A stretch of DNA of 64,000 bases from an uncultured Pedobacter sp. (GCF_946480185.1 NZ_CAMLIG010000017.1:20960-84959), one strand, 5' to 3'; shown: positions 21,460 through 31,392, counted from the stretch's first letter. Notes: generated from the letters alone by a model not told the origin. Program-made: numbers and translations.

Positions 21460-22233
21460 TTATTTATGCGCTTGATATCCAATATTAACCTTAAAAAAGG
21501 TGGTTGGTTCAGCGTGATAAGCATCTGCAATACCGATATCTTTAATCAGTTTTTTTGAAACTCGTTTCATGTGTACTTTGATTTCGAAAACATCTTCAAA
21601 CGGACTCGAATTAAATTTAATTGTATTTCTGTCTTTGTATGAAGCCATAACTTTTGTTTCTCCATCCTGATGAAAAAACTCAGACTCCGCAAAACCTTTT
21701 TTAAATAAGGAGACTTCCTCCTCTTTGTTTGCTCCTGGCCTATTCATACAGATGTAAAGAGACAAATCATCGCAAAATTTTAAAATTTGGAGCTGATAAT
21801 TTAGTAAACGAGTATGTGGAATTTTCAACTTGGAAATCAAATGGTTCTGGCGCAACTTTTCTGTTTCTATAAATTGAGCTGCTGTATTTGAAGACGACGA
21901 AGATGCTAAATTACAATAATGCATACTACAAAGTAAAGCGGCGTAAGAGTTTGCCTGGTTTACTTGCTCAACACCTAACTTATAAAAGTAAAATCTTAGT
22001 TTTTCCGGAAAATCTAAAAAAGTGAAAGGCTTTTGCGTAACGTCATTTAATAATGGGTGCGAATCAGGAATTACCCAAGCCCGATCATGCTGATGTACTG
22101 CAAACTTAAAGGACTCAAAATGTTCTACAGCAATAAACTCTTTTTTAAAATGTGTCAACAATTCTCCGGCTATATACGCGTGATCATGTTGAGTAATTAA
22201 AATATAGTTCTCAGCGTCTTCTCGAAGTATCAT
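21460..22233 (-). CDS. DUF3891 family protein
   Basis: The 257-residue cytoplasmic protein has the DUF3891 pattern: a start of MILREDAENYILITQHDHAY, then HQHDRAWVIPD, SYAALLCSMHYCNLA and a CDDLSLYICMNRPG block. The several conserved His and Asp residues (QHDHA, HQHD, HYC, CDDL) resemble a metal-dependent HD-like arrangement, which is my inference. No function is established that I know of. It is a single gene that diverges from ald across 177 AT-rich bases. Confidence 0.85.
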   Translation of the reverse strand: MILREDAENYILITQHDHAYIAGELLTHFKKEFIAVEHFESFKFAVHQHDRAWVIPDSHPLLNDVTQKPFTFLDFPEKLRFYFYKLGVEQVNQANSYAALLCSMHYCNLASSSSSNTAAQFIETEKLRQNHLISKLKIPHTRLLNYQLQILKFCDDLSLYICMNRPGANKEEEVSLFKKGFAESEFFHQDGETKVMASYKDRNTIKFNSSPFEDVFEIKVHMKRVSKKLIKDIGIADAYHAEPTTFFKVNIGYQAHK

Positions 22234-22410
22234 TTAGGCTTTAAAAAATTAAAAATACAAATCTTTACAATTAAAAAATGTCTTTTGTTAGCGTCTGAAA
22301 AAAATAATTTTATGTATTTACCAACTAAAATGTTTTAATTGTATTAAAATTATAAATTTTTATATCTATTTTTATAAAAAACATTAGTTTATTCTGTAAA
22401 AATTAAAATT

Positions 22411-23544
22411 ATGATTATCGGTGTACCAAGAGAAATGAAAAATCATGAAAACAGAGTAGGCTTAACCCCTGCCGGCACTCATGAATTGGTTAAAAGAGGC
22501 CATCAAGTATTGATAGAAACACATTCTGGCGCCGCCAGTGGTTTTAGAAATGACGATTACGAAGAAGCCGGCGCACAAATTATCCAAACAGCTGACGAGG
22601 TTTGGGGAAGGTCGGATCTCCTAATCAAAGTAAAAGAACCGGAGGACACCGAGCATAAAATGGCAAAGCGAAACCAAATTATTTTCAGCTTTTTCCATTT
22701 TGTATCAGATCGTAAATTGACTCATGCAATGATTGATAGCGGCGCTATTTGTATAGCTTACGAAACGGTGGAGACCACTAATAAGGTTTTACCGATTTTA
22801 GTTCCAATGTCTGAAGTGGCAGGACGTATGGCTATTCAACAAGGCGCCAGATATTTAGAAAAACCGGTAATGGGGCGTGGGATTTTACTTGGCGGTGTAC
22901 CAGGGGTTACGCCTGGAAAAGTACTAATTATCGGCGCTGGCATTGTTGGTGTACAGGCCGCAAAAATGGCTTCAGGATTAGGCGCTCATGTAACCATTAT
23001 AGATACTGATATACAACGCTTAAGATATGTGAATGATGTTTTACCGCCTCATGTTGTCACCATGTACAGTAGCGAATATAATATTAGAAAACTAGTTGCT
23101 AATCATGATTTAATTGTTGGCGCAGTGCTCCTTCCCGGCAGAAAATCTCCTAAAGTAATTACACGCGACATGCTAAAACTAATGCGACCAGGCACAGTTA
23201 TCGTTGATGTTTCTGTAGATCAAGGCGGCTGTATAGAAACTTGTAAGGCTACCACACATGAAAATCCCACTTATATTGTAGATGGGATATTGCACTACTG
23301 CGTACCTAATATGCCCGGCGCTGTGCCTTACACCTCTACAATTGCGTTAACTAACAGTACATTCCCATATATTCTCCAAATTGCAGATAAGGGCTGGAAA
23401 AAAGCCTGTTTAGATAATTACGAACTTTTAAAAGGACTGAATATTATAAACGGGGACGTAGTGCACAGAGGAATTGCAGAAGCTTTTGATTTGCATTATA
23501 GACCTGTGCATCACTTTTTAGAAACCGGAGAAATGGAGGAATAA
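22411..23544 (+). CDS. ald: Alanine dehydrogenase
   Basis: This NAD-dependent enzyme interconverts L-alanine with pyruvate and ammonia. The 377 residues align well with characterised Ald proteins, and the substrate and catalytic residues fall at the standard numbers: Lys75 in KVKEPE, His96 in FFHFVSD, and Asp270 in VDVSVDQGG. The Rossmann motif GAGIVGVQAAKMA is near residue 175. The start ATG gives the canonical MIIGVPREMKNHENRVGL opening. It is transcribed alone and converges on the DUF2723 gene. Confidence 0.96.
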   Translation: MIIGVPREMKNHENRVGLTPAGTHELVKRGHQVLIETHSGAASGFRNDDYEEAGAQIIQTADEVWGRSDLLIKVKEPEDTEHKMAKRNQIIFSFFHFVSDRKLTHAMIDSGAICIAYETVETTNKVLPILVPMSEVAGRMAIQQGARYLEKPVMGRGILLGGVPGVTPGKVLIIGAGIVGVQAAKMASGLGAHVTIIDTDIQRLRYVNDVLPPHVVTMYSSEYNIRKLVANHDLIVGAVLLPGRKSPKVITRDMLKLMRPGTVIVDVSVDQGGCIETCKATTHENPTYIVDGILHYCVPNMPGAVPYTSTIALTNSTFPYILQIADKGWKKACLDNYELLKGLNIINGDVVHRGIAEAFDLHYRPVHHFLETGEMEE

Positions 23545-23649
23545 GAGCCTCATCATAAATCTTTCTCCTTCGGAGAAAACCTCCTTGTTTTGTGGCTTAA
23601 TTGGGAGTTATTTGTTGAAAACAGGAAACCCCAACAAAACGTTAAAAAC

Positions 23650-23680
23650 AAAAAAGGGTAGCGGCTATTCACCGCTATCC
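23650..23680 (-). terminator. Terminator between ald and the DUF2723 gene
   Basis: The stem GGTAGCGG/CCGCTATCC (about 23657-23664 with 23672-23680, one G-T pair) is followed by a T-run on the minus strand. It lies 23 bases after the stop of the DUF2723 gene. Confidence 0.75.
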
Positions 23681-23703
23681 TTTCAAATAAAAGATTCTCT
23701 TTA

Positions 23704-26700
23704 CTATCTGCTCATATTAAATTTAGCTTCGTAGTTTTTCATTTTAATTTCAAGCTCTTTGTTCAAAGCTGGCTCTCCATATTGTTTGGTCATCTCTACA
23801 AACTGAGAAAGAACAAATAAATTCAGCTGAATATCTCTACTTCCCAAATTTTCTTTTCCTTGAATAATACTATAATGATAATCCAATTCTTGGGTAACCA
23901 AATTTTCAGTCTGTTTTAAAAGATTTGTAGCATCTGCTTTTAATCCTAACTCGTACATTAAATTTACCAATTCATATTTGCTCAAAGCAAAATTAGCATC
24001 ATAAGTAGTGTAAATAGGCAAAACTTTCATACAGCGTTTAACCACATTTCTTGCGCTATCCAGCTTCCCTTCAAAAATTAAATTCTTAGCAAGTTCCGTG
24101 AATTTATTTACTGAAAGAAATACCATTTTTTCAGATTCAGGATCTAGATAAGGAGATGACTTTATAGTACCCCAATCAAACTTAGTCATCATGTTGGTGT
24201 ACATTTCTTTGGTATTCACTACTTCTGTTTCTCCAAGCGGACTATTAGAAGGTATTTTTGCTTTTGTTTTTGGCTCTAATCTTAACGCGAAACCTTCATT
24301 AAACAAATAATTATCTAAGCCTAAGAAGTTACTGTTTGGAACAGTGAAGGCGAAATAAATTGGACGTTTCCATTTATTGTGCGCCAAAATATCCAAAATA
24401 GCCAACTGACCTTTAGTTAAGTAATTACCAGAAAACGTCCACTGCATTACAGACACAATTTTACTAGCTTCATCTGCATCAACCGTTTTGGTTCTTAGCA
24501 CAGTTGCAGGGTCAATGGTCAACTTAAGGTTTTTTGTTGGCAAAAAGTTTTCTTTTCTTCCGCTTTGGTAATCAACCTTTGCTTCTGGATTTTCCGACGT
24601 TACAAATTCAAAAACATCTTTTAGTTCTTGCGGACCTTCTAAGTTGAAGTTTTGATAGAACATTACATCTCGGGTTCCAGTCTTGTACATCTCTGGTTTC
24701 ATTGTCATTGGCAATGGTTCAGATTTATTGAAAGGTCGCCTTAATTGATTAATATACCAATCTGTATCAAACAAGCTAAGATTCACAATTCTAACATCTG
24801 GCCTACAGTTTTCTACTTCTTGTACAAACCAAAGCGGATAAGTATCGTTGTCACCATAAGTAAAAAGTATCGCGTTTGGCGCACAACTCTCTAAATAATT
24901 CCGAGCAAAATCTCTAGCTGTTGACTTTGTTGAACGGTTATGATCATCCCACTCTTGACTGGCCATTAAAACCGGAGCGGCCAATAATCCCACAACTGTT
25001 GCAAGAATAGCTGCCGCTTTTGGCGTTACCGCTTTCCGTAACCACTGCGATATGGCAAAAACACTTAATCCTATCCAAATTGCAAAGGCATAAAAGGACC
25101 CGACATAAGCATAATCTCGTTCTCTGGGCTGACTGGGCGTTTGGTTCAAATAAATAACAATTGCCAAGCCGGTAAAGAAAAACAGCAATGCAACAATCCC
25201 CGCATCTTTCTGGCTGTATTTGAAGTGCCAAAATGCACCTAATAAGCCTAAAATAAGTGGCAAGAAATACAGGCGGTTGTTTGACTTGTTTTTTGTGATG
25301 CTATCTGGCAAATGAGATTGATCGCCTAAACGTAAGGCATCCAAAAATTTGATACCGCTAATCCAGTTTCCGCTGGTATAATCTCCAACTCCTATTTCGT
25401 CGTTTTGTCGGCCGGCAAAATTCCACAGGAAATATCGCATGTACATAAACCCAATTTGATAGGTTCCAAACCAGCCAATGTTTGTTGCAAAAGTTGGGCT
25501 TTCTTGCGGACCAAGCTCCATCCAATCTCTGTAAACCGCTGGATGATTACTGTCATCACTGTACATCCTAGGAAATAAAGTATTTCTATCGTATTCATAA
25601 GATTGCTTTTGACCGGCAATTTCATATTTTTTTTCTCCCTTTACGTATATATTTCCATCTTGCTTTGTTTCAATCGGCTTTGAATCAAAGTATTGACCGT
25701 AAAGCAAAGGTCTATCTCCGTATTGCTCTCTATTCAAATAACTTAGAAAAGAAAAAGCATCCTGCGGATTACTATTGTTTAAAGTAGGATTAGCTTTTGC
25801 TCTGATTACAATCATCACAAAAGAACTATAACCAAACAAGATGAAAATAAACGACAACATTGCCAGGTTCAATAGTGGTTTCTTATTTTTTATAGAATAT
25901 AGCGTTAGCCAAATAGTTGCGCCAATCAATAGCACTGCGAACACCATAACTCCAGAACCAAAACCAAAACCTAAAGTATTTACAAAAAACAAATCAAAGT
26001 TTGCACCTATTTTAATTAGGTATTGTATAATGCCGTATTGCACAAAACCCAATATCACTACACCCGCAAACATTGCAATAAATACGCCTTTTGTAGTAGC
26101 AAGCTTGTTTCTTCTAAAATAATAAACCAACGCCATTGCAGGGATTACCAGTAGATTTAAAAGGTGGATACCGATAGATAAACCCATTACATAAGCGATG
26201 AAAACCAACCACTTATCTGCATAAGGTTCGTCCGCATGTGCATCCCACTTTAAGATTGCCCAAAAAACTATAGCGGTAGAAAGTGATGACATTGCATAAA
26301 CCTCAGCCTCAACTGCAGAAAACCAAAAAGAATCAGAATATGTGTAAGCCAAAGCTCCAACTAAACCAGCGCCCATTATACCTATTATAGTTGCAGTGTT
26401 TAATGGGGTTTTAGTAGCTATACTTACTTTTTTACCCAGAGCCGTAATTGTCCAGAACAGAAACATAATCGTTGCCCCGCTTGATAAAGCCGAACTCATG
26501 TTTACACAATAAGCTACCATTTTAGGGTCACTTGCAAACAAACTAAAAATTTTACCAATCATTAAAAACAATGGCGCACCTGGTTGGTGCACAATCTGAA
26601 GCTTATACGCTGCTGAAATAAACTCTCCACAATCCCAATAACTTGCAGTAGGCTCTAGCGTTAAGATATACGTCGTTGTTGCAATTAAGAAAACAAGCCA

Positions 26701-26733
26701 ACCAAAAAGGTTGTTGATTTTTGAATACTTCAT
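23704..26733 (-). CDS. DUF2723 multi-pass membrane protein, glycosyltransferase-like
   Basis: This large inner-membrane protein has 1009 residues. The N-terminal DUF2723 domain shows the family signature TLEPTASYWDCGEF (residues 25-38) and HQPGAPLFLMIGK. About a dozen hydrophobic helices span residues 10-600, with a loop region near 330-440. The C-terminal 400 residues are soluble and probably periplasmic, with YGDNDTYPLWFVQEVE at their start. The family resembles GT-C (PMT/ArnT-like) lipid-linked sugar transferases, with the early Asp-Cys-Gly-Glu acting like the catalytic acidic residue of that fold. Acceptor and donor are unknown. Confidence 0.9.
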   Translation of the reverse strand: MKYSKINNLFGWLVFLIATTTYILTLEPTASYWDCGEFISAAYKLQIVHQPGAPLFLMIGKIFSLFASDPKMVAYCVNMSSALSSGATIMFLFWTITALGKKVSIATKTPLNTATIIGIMGAGLVGALAYTYSDSFWFSAVEAEVYAMSSLSTAIVFWAILKWDAHADEPYADKWLVFIAYVMGLSIGIHLLNLLVIPAMALVYYFRRNKLATTKGVFIAMFAGVVILGFVQYGIIQYLIKIGANFDLFFVNTLGFGFGSGVMVFAVLLIGATIWLTLYSIKNKKPLLNLAMLSFIFILFGYSSFVMIVIRAKANPTLNNSNPQDAFSFLSYLNREQYGDRPLLYGQYFDSKPIETKQDGNIYVKGEKKYEIAGQKQSYEYDRNTLFPRMYSDDSNHPAVYRDWMELGPQESPTFATNIGWFGTYQIGFMYMRYFLWNFAGRQNDEIGVGDYTSGNWISGIKFLDALRLGDQSHLPDSITKNKSNNRLYFLPLILGLLGAFWHFKYSQKDAGIVALLFFFTGLAIVIYLNQTPSQPRERDYAYVGSFYAFAIWIGLSVFAISQWLRKAVTPKAAAILATVVGLLAAPVLMASQEWDDHNRSTKSTARDFARNYLESCAPNAILFTYGDNDTYPLWFVQEVENCRPDVRIVNLSLFDTDWYINQLRRPFNKSEPLPMTMKPEMYKTGTRDVMFYQNFNLEGPQELKDVFEFVTSENPEAKVDYQSGRKENFLPTKNLKLTIDPATVLRTKTVDADEASKIVSVMQWTFSGNYLTKGQLAILDILAHNKWKRPIYFAFTVPNSNFLGLDNYLFNEGFALRLEPKTKAKIPSNSPLGETEVVNTKEMYTNMMTKFDWGTIKSSPYLDPESEKMVFLSVNKFTELAKNLIFEGKLDSARNVVKRCMKVLPIYTTYDANFALSKYELVNLMYELGLKADATNLLKQTENLVTQELDYHYSIIQGKENLGSRDIQLNLFVLSQFVEMTKQYGEPALNKELEIKMKNYEAKFNMSR

Positions 26734-26874
26734 TTTTTGATTTTACTTTTAACCGCCGAAAATAATGAATACAATTTAATTAACGAGCAATTTAACATTA
26801 ATTAACCGAAGCCTTGATTAAATTATCTGAAAACGAAACCTTTACAAAAGCATTTGAATTATTTTAAAAAATAT

Positions 26875-26905
26875 TTGCATTCTGCGCTTTATGCTTCTAT
26901 ATTTG
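26875..26905 (+). promoter_or_regulatory. Promoter of tRNA-Gln
   Basis: TTG at 26875-26877 is followed after 20 bases by TATATTTG at 26898-26905, a full match to the Bacteroidota TTG-N(19-21)-TAnnTTTG consensus, about 40 bases before the tRNA. Confidence 0.65.
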
Positions 26906-26946
26906 CATTCCATTTCAGGAAAACCATTTTTCTTGAATATAGAGAT

Positions 26947-27017
26947 TGCCCGATAGTATAAAGGTAGTACAACGGTTTTTGGTACCGTTTGTCTAGGTTC
27001 GAATCCTGGTCGGGCAA
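26947..27017 (+). tRNA. tRNA-Gln (anticodon TTG)
   Basis: The acceptor strands TGCCCGA (26947-26953) and TCGGGCA (27010-27016) pair fully, with discriminator A27017. The anticodon stem ACGGT/ACCGT encloses a seven-base loop with TTG, which reads CAA and CAG codons. The T arm holds the normal GGTTCGAATCC. The CCA end is not encoded. Confidence 0.95.
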
Positions 27018-27083
27018 CAGTTAAAATTCGGAAATTAAACAATTTGATTTCCGAATTTTTTATTTTAAATCCCTCGAAAGCTC

Positions 27084-28028
27084 ATGCCTTCCACTTTTAA
27101 CAACATCAAACTTTTCTCTGGTACAGGTTCAAAAGCGCTGTCTGAAAAAATTGCGAAGTGTTACGGAAAAGAATTAGGAAAAGTAATTTTATCACGTTTT
27201 TCTGATGGCGAGTTTCAGCCACATTACGATGAATCTATCCGCGGTTGTGATGTTTTTTTAATTCAATCAACCTGCCAGCCAAATGACAATTTAGTTGAGC
27301 TGTTGATGATGATTGATGCTGCCAAAAGAGCATCTGCACACTATATAACAGCAGTTATCCCTTATTTTGGCTTAGCTCGTCAGGACAGGAAAGATAAACC
27401 AAGAGTTGCAATTGGAGCAAAATTAGTAGCCAATCTGTTAGTTGCTGCCGGTATTCATCGTATCATGACAATGGATTTACACGCTGCGCAAATTCAAGGT
27501 TTTTTTGATATTCCGGTTGATCATCTAGATGCTTCCGTAATATTTGTACCGCATATTAAAAGTTTAGGGTTAGAAAAACTGACTATTGCTTCTCCAGATA
27601 TGGGTGGTAGTTACCGGGCCAGAACTTTTGCGAAATATTTCAATGCAGAGGTTGTGATTTGTGATAAAACCAGAAAGAGAGCTAATGAAATAGAATCAAT
27701 GTCTATCATTGGCGATGTAAAAGGTTTAGATATTGTTTTGATAGATGATATCATAGATACCGGCGGAACATTGGCTAAAGCAGCAAGTTTGATTATGGAA
27801 AAAGGCGCAAAAAGTGTTAGAGCGGTTTGTACTCATGCCGTTTTATCAGGAAATGCTTATGCAACTTTAGAAAAATCTGCATTAACGGAATTGATTGTAA
27901 CGGATACTATTCCGTTAAAACATAGTAGTCCAAAAATAAAAGTATTATCCGCATCAGACTTTTTTGCAAAGGCAATAGCCAATGTAAACGAGCATGCCTC
28001 AATAAGTGAATTATTTAAAATAGATTAA
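27084..28028 (+). CDS. prs: Ribose-phosphate pyrophosphokinase
   Basis: This enzyme makes PRPP from ribose 5-phosphate and ATP for nucleotide, His and Trp synthesis. It has 314 residues, the class I length. The SRFSDGE and RQDRKDKPR segments of the ATP site are present, as are the MDLHAAQIQGFF flexible region and the PRPP loop DDIIDTGGTLAKA from residue 221. It lies 66 bases after tRNA-Gln and 12 bases before rplY, so tRNA, prs and rplY may share transcripts. Confidence 0.96.
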   Translation: MPSTFNNIKLFSGTGSKALSEKIAKCYGKELGKVILSRFSDGEFQPHYDESIRGCDVFLIQSTCQPNDNLVELLMMIDAAKRASAHYITAVIPYFGLARQDRKDKPRVAIGAKLVANLLVAAGIHRIMTMDLHAAQIQGFFDIPVDHLDASVIFVPHIKSLGLEKLTIASPDMGGSYRARTFAKYFNAEVVICDKTRKRANEIESMSIIGDVKGLDIVLIDDIIDTGGTLAKAASLIMEKGAKSVRAVCTHAVLSGNAYATLEKSALTELIVTDTIPLKHSSPKIKVLSASDFFAKAIANVNEHASISELFKID

Positions 28029-28040
28029 TATAAAACAAAC

Positions 28041-28628
28041 ATGAAATCAATCGCAATTAGCGGTTCTCCGAGAGAGAACGTAGGGAAACGCGACGCAAAG
28101 GAATTGCGTTACGAAGGTAAAGTGCCTGCTGTATTATATGGCGGAAAAGAGCAAATTCACTTTGCTGTTGATGCACCAGCATTAAGAGATTTAGTTTACA
28201 CTGCTGAAGTAAACTTTGCTGAATTAACTGTCGGAGGAAAAAAATTCAACGCAATCATGCAAGATATCCAGTTTCACCCATTAACTGAGAAAATTTTACA
28301 TATTGACTTTCTTCAATTATTTGATGATAAAAAAGTAACCATAGAAATTCCTGTAAAATTAACCGGAACTTCTCCAGGTGTTAAAATGGGCGGTAAATTA
28401 GTTCAAAAATTACGTAAATTAAGGGTTAACGCTTTACCAAAAAACATGCCTCAAGAAGTAGAAGTATCTATTGAGCCATTAGAAGTTGGTAAATCGGTAA
28501 GGGTACGTGATTTAAAATCAGCTGATTACACCATTACTAACGTACCAGAAGACACAATTGTTTCTGTAATTATGTCAAGAGCATTAAAACAAGCAGAACA
28601 ACAAGCAGCCCAAGGAGGAAAGAAATAA
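28041..28628 (+). CDS. rplY: 50S ribosomal protein L25 (CTC family)
   Basis: The 195-residue protein is the two-domain L25/CTC form: an N-terminal 5S-rRNA-binding beta barrel (residues 1-90, with GKVPAVLYGGKE) and a C-terminal TL5-like domain (IPVKLTGTSPGVKMGGKL). It ends with a short Gln/Ala/Lys tail. A strong terminator follows, which closes the prs-rplY unit. The prs-rplY(-pth) order is common in bacteria; pth is not next to it here. Confidence 0.94.
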   Translation: MKSIAISGSPRENVGKRDAKELRYEGKVPAVLYGGKEQIHFAVDAPALRDLVYTAEVNFAELTVGGKKFNAIMQDIQFHPLTEKILHIDFLQLFDDKKVTIEIPVKLTGTSPGVKMGGKLVQKLRKLRVNALPKNMPQEVEVSIEPLEVGKSVRVRDLKSADYTITNVPEDTIVSVIMSRALKQAEQQAAQGGKK

Positions 28629-28656
28629 TCTTTTCTCTTTAAGCTTATAACTTTAT

Positions 28657-28690
28657 AAAACCCTCGCTAATATAACTAGCGAGGGTTTTT
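28657..28690 (+). terminator. Terminator of prs-rplY
   Basis: An 11-bp perfect stem AACCCTCGCTA/TAGCGAGGGTT with a short loop is followed by TTTT. It lies about 30 bases after the rplY stop. Confidence 0.88.
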
Positions 28691-28712
28691 AGTTTATCTA
28701 TAATTCCTTTTT

Positions 28713-28752
28713 ATAAAAAAAGCGACATTGTGAATTCCACAGTGTCGCTTTT
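28713..28752 (-). terminator. Terminator of recA
   Basis: The stem AAGCGACATTGTG/(C)ACAGTGTCGCTT (28720-28732 with 28738-28750, one mismatch or wobble) is followed on the minus strand by a run of T, 33 bases after the recA stop. It may act on both strands. Confidence 0.85.
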
Positions 28753-28784
28753 GCTTAATTTTGTTTGTAGGGCTAACTTTTATT

Positions 28785-29816
28785 TTATTCAGGCTCAACC
28801 ATCAAAGTAATACCCGAAACTGCATCCTTAATTTTAGCTTCTAATTCATCAGAAAGTTCTGGGTTATCCATTAACAGTTGCTTTACAGCGTCTCGTCCCT
28901 GGCCTAATTTGGTATCGCCGTAACTAAACCACGAACCAGCTTTTTTAATAATTCCGTACTCAACACCTAAATCAACAATCTCTCCTACTTTAGAAATCCC
29001 CTGTCCAAACATAACATCAAACTCAGCAACTCTGAAAGGCGGAGCAACTTTGTTTTTCACGATTTTTACTTTCACACGGTTACCGGCTACTTCATCGCTA
29101 TCTTTAATTTGTGCAATACGTCTGATATCCAAACGTACAGAAGCGTAAAACTTCAAAGCATTACCACCGGTTGTAGTCTCCGGGCTACCGAACATTACGC
29201 CAATTTTATCACGCAATTGATTGATAAAAATACAGCAACAGTTTGTTTTACTGATGGTTCCTGTTAATTTTCGTAAAGCCTGAGACATTAAACGAGCATG
29301 TAAACCCATTTTAGAATCTCCCATCTCGCCTTCAATCTCACTTTTTGGGACCAATGCAGCAACAGAGTCAATTACAATTACATCTATTGCCCCAGAACGG
29401 ATTAAATTATCGGCAATTTCTAAGGCTTGCTCGCCGTTATCCGGTTGCGAAATCAATAGATTTTCTACATCAACGCCTAATTTCTTGGCATAGAACTGAT
29501 CGAAAGCATGCTCAGCATCAATAAATGCCGCAATGCCACCTTTTTTCTGTGCTTCTGCAATAATATGTGTAGCCAAGGTTGTTTTACCAGAAGATTCAGG
29601 ACCGTATATTTCAATTACTCTACCTTTTGGCACTCCGCCAATTCCTAAAGCAATATCCAAACCTAAAGAACCCGTAGAAATAGATCCCATAGCTTCTATT
29701 GGCGCATCGCCAAGCTTCATTACCGAACCCTTACCATAAGATTTTTCTAACTTATCTAAGGTTAATTGCAATACTTTTAATTTGTCGCTACTTGCTTTCT
29801 CGTTACTTACAGCCAT
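28785..29816 (-). CDS. recA: Recombinase RecA
   Basis: This is the DNA strand-exchange protein and SOS co-protease. It has 343 residues. Walker A is GPESSGKTT at 72-80, Walker B lies in [12 protein letters not shown], the L2 loop region is [16 protein letters not shown], and the C-terminal domain is intact. The gene is transcribed alone, with its own terminator. I saw no clear SOS-type operator in the 134 bases upstream, and Bacteroidota mostly lack a canonical LexA. Confidence 0.97.
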   Translation of the reverse strand: MAVSNEKASSDKLKVLQLTLDKLEKSYGKGSVMKLGDAPIEAMGSISTGSLGLDIALGIGGVPKGRVIEIYGPESSGKTTLATHIIAEAQKKGGIAAFIDAEHAFDQFYAKKLGVDVENLLISQPDNGEQALEIADNLIRSGAIDVIVIDSVAALVPKSEIEGEMGDSKMGLHARLMSQALRKLTGTISKTNCCCIFINQLRDKIGVMFGSPETTTGGNALKFYASVRLDIRRIAQIKDSDEVAGNRVKVKIVKNKVAPPFRVAEFDVMFGQGISKVGEIVDLGVEYGIIKKAGSWFSYGDTKLGQGRDAVKQLLMDNPELSDELEAKIKDAVSGITLMVEPE

Positions 29817-29950
29817 GTATAATTTTTTTAGTATTTATCTCTAATATTTTATTAATAATGCAAAAATGCTAATTTTTTTGGTAAAACCAAATTTATAAAT
29901 ATAAACTTAAGTAAGTGACAGCACAATTCAAATTAATGTGCATAAAATGA

Positions 29951-30703
29951 TTATTTGACCGCTCGCTTTTTCAACTCCTTCGCTATTTTATCTTTCTTTA
30001 ATTTTAATGATTTCTGTTTTGTTTTTTTAAGCTCAGCCTCTTCTTTCTTTTTTAATGCAGTGGCCGTATTATGTTGCTCAAAATATTTGCAGAAATAGCT
30101 GATTGGGCAAATATCACATTTCGGACTGCGGGCCACGCAAATATATCGGCCGTGTAAAATTAACCAATGATGCGCAATATGTATTTTATCTTGCGGAAGG
30201 TATTTTACCAATTGTTTTTCTACAGCTAAAGGTGTCTTTGCGGCCGTAGTTAAACCTAAACGGTTGGAGACCCGAAAAACATGCGTATCCACCGCCATGG
30301 TTGGGGCATTGTAGATAACGGAAGCGATTACATTTGCTGTTTTTCGTCCAACCCCGGGCATTTTTTGCAGGTCATTTACGTCTTCAGGCACTGTTCCACC
30401 GAACTCATTCAAAAGAACATTGGCCATACCTACCAAATGCTTTGCCTTATTGTTAGGATAACTTACTGAACGGATATAGGTAAAAACCTCATCAGATGTA
30501 GATTGCGCTAAAGATTCTGGCGTTGGAAAACGTTCAAATAATTTTGGAGTAATTTGGTTAATCCGTTTATCGGTACATTGTGCAGAAAGAATTACCGCAA
30601 TCAGCAATTCAAAGGGATTGGAATAATTGAGTTCTGTTACAGCCTCGGGCTGATGTTTTGAAAAATAATCTACAAAAGCTTGGTAACGGTCTTTTTTTTG
30701 CAT
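29951..30703 (-). CDS. nth: Endonuclease III (DNA glycosylase/AP lyase)
   Basis: This base-excision repair enzyme removes oxidised pyrimidines. The 250 residues contain the helix-hairpin-helix LQKMPGVGRKTANV with catalytic Lys121, the catalytic Asp139 in MAVDTHVFR, and the 4Fe-4S ligands Cys189, Cys196, Cys199 and Cys205 with the family spacing C-x6-C-x2-C-x5-C. An extra tail of about 40 residues (210-250) is almost all Lys, Glu, Leu and Ala and probably forms a basic helix that helps DNA binding. The nucleotidyltransferase gene ends 15 bases upstream. Confidence 0.95.
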   Translation of the reverse strand: MQKKDRYQAFVDYFSKHQPEAVTELNYSNPFELLIAVILSAQCTDKRINQITPKLFERFPTPESLAQSTSDEVFTYIRSVSYPNNKAKHLVGMANVLLNEFGGTVPEDVNDLQKMPGVGRKTANVIASVIYNAPTMAVDTHVFRVSNRLGLTTAAKTPLAVEKQLVKYLPQDKIHIAHHWLILHGRYICVARSPKCDICPISYFCKYFEQHNTATALKKKEEAELKKTKQKSLKLKKDKIAKELKKRAVK

Positions 30704-30718
30704 TGTATTTTAAAATGA

Positions 30719-31195
30719 TTACTCTTCTCTGAGCTTCTTTATTTTTTCGAGAGCGATAATATCGATTTGATCCTTCAGGCGATTGGCCGCTTTTTTTGCC
30801 TCCAACAATTGATTGATATGAAGAAATGGAATTTTCAAGTCTAATATATCTGCTATAGAAGCTAATTTATATGCTTCATGAAAATTGTATTTTTCTAATC
30901 CTTTGACGGATGTCATAACATCAACTTCAAGATGATTATCTAACCGAAAGGTTGTCCAACCTGGAATAAACTGTAAGGTTTCAAGAGCTTCAAAATCTCC
31001 CATTCCGTACTCTTTGAACGCTAATCTTAAATTTTTCCTGTTCAATAGTGTATCTTCCAGCCAAATGTCGATATCATTTGTGGTTCTATGGTATCCATGA
31101 AGGTTAACCGCAACGCCACCTATCATCAAATAATTTACATTATTAGTTATCAAAGCTTTCCAAAGCTTAAGTAGCTCCTCATCGAAAACATCCAT
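30719..31195 (-). CDS. Nucleotidyltransferase-fold protein (MNT/AbiEii-like)
   Basis: The 158-residue protein has the minimal nucleotidyltransferase pattern: Gly26-Gly27 in IGGVAVNLHGYHR, the metal-binding pair Asp41 and Asp43 in NDIDIWLED, and a third acidic residue Asp92 in LEVDVMTS. Such proteins transfer NMPs or pyrophosphate, or act as toxins or antitoxins. The start codon overlaps the stop of a small gene (TAATG), so the two form a coupled pair. Substrate and role are unknown. Confidence 0.8.
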   Translation of the reverse strand: MDVFDEELLKLWKALITNNVNYLMIGGVAVNLHGYHRTTNDIDIWLEDTLLNRKNLRLAFKEYGMGDFEALETLQFIPGWTTFRLDNHLEVDVMTSVKGLEKYNFHEAYKLASIADILDLKIPFLHINQLLEAKKAANRLKDQIDIIALEKIKKLREE

Positions 31196-31392
31196 TATTT
31201 TTCAGCTAATTTATCAAAAGGCTGATGCGTTATCTTAGCATTCCGAAACATCATGTCCATTTTCATCAACCGCGTCATGATAAAAAACCTTTCGGTATAA
31301 GACCTAGTCAACGCCAGTCGTAATGAATCATCCTCCGCTTTCTGGTGGTCAACAGACGGCTCACAAACCCCGTTCTTTTCTTTTTCGTCCAT
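31195..31392 (-). CDS. Small protein paired with the nucleotidyltransferase
   Basis: The 65-residue protein starts at the ATG read from 31392; an in-frame TTG nine bases earlier is possible. It is charged and probably helical, with acidic residues in the first half and a Met/Arg-rich YTERFFIMTRLMKMDMMFRN segment in the second. It has no signal peptide. Its stop codon overlaps the nucleotidyltransferase start, the usual layout of a two-gene module such as a toxin-antitoxin pair. I do not recognise the family. Confidence 0.65.
   Translation of the reverse strand: MDEKEKNGVCEPSVDHQKAEDDSLRLALTRSYTERFFIMTRLMKMDMMFRNAKITHQPFDKLAEK

Noticed and set aside
22234..22410. Possible riboswitch before ald
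   Set aside because: The region is very AT-rich with no conserved stem or known aptamer pattern visible.
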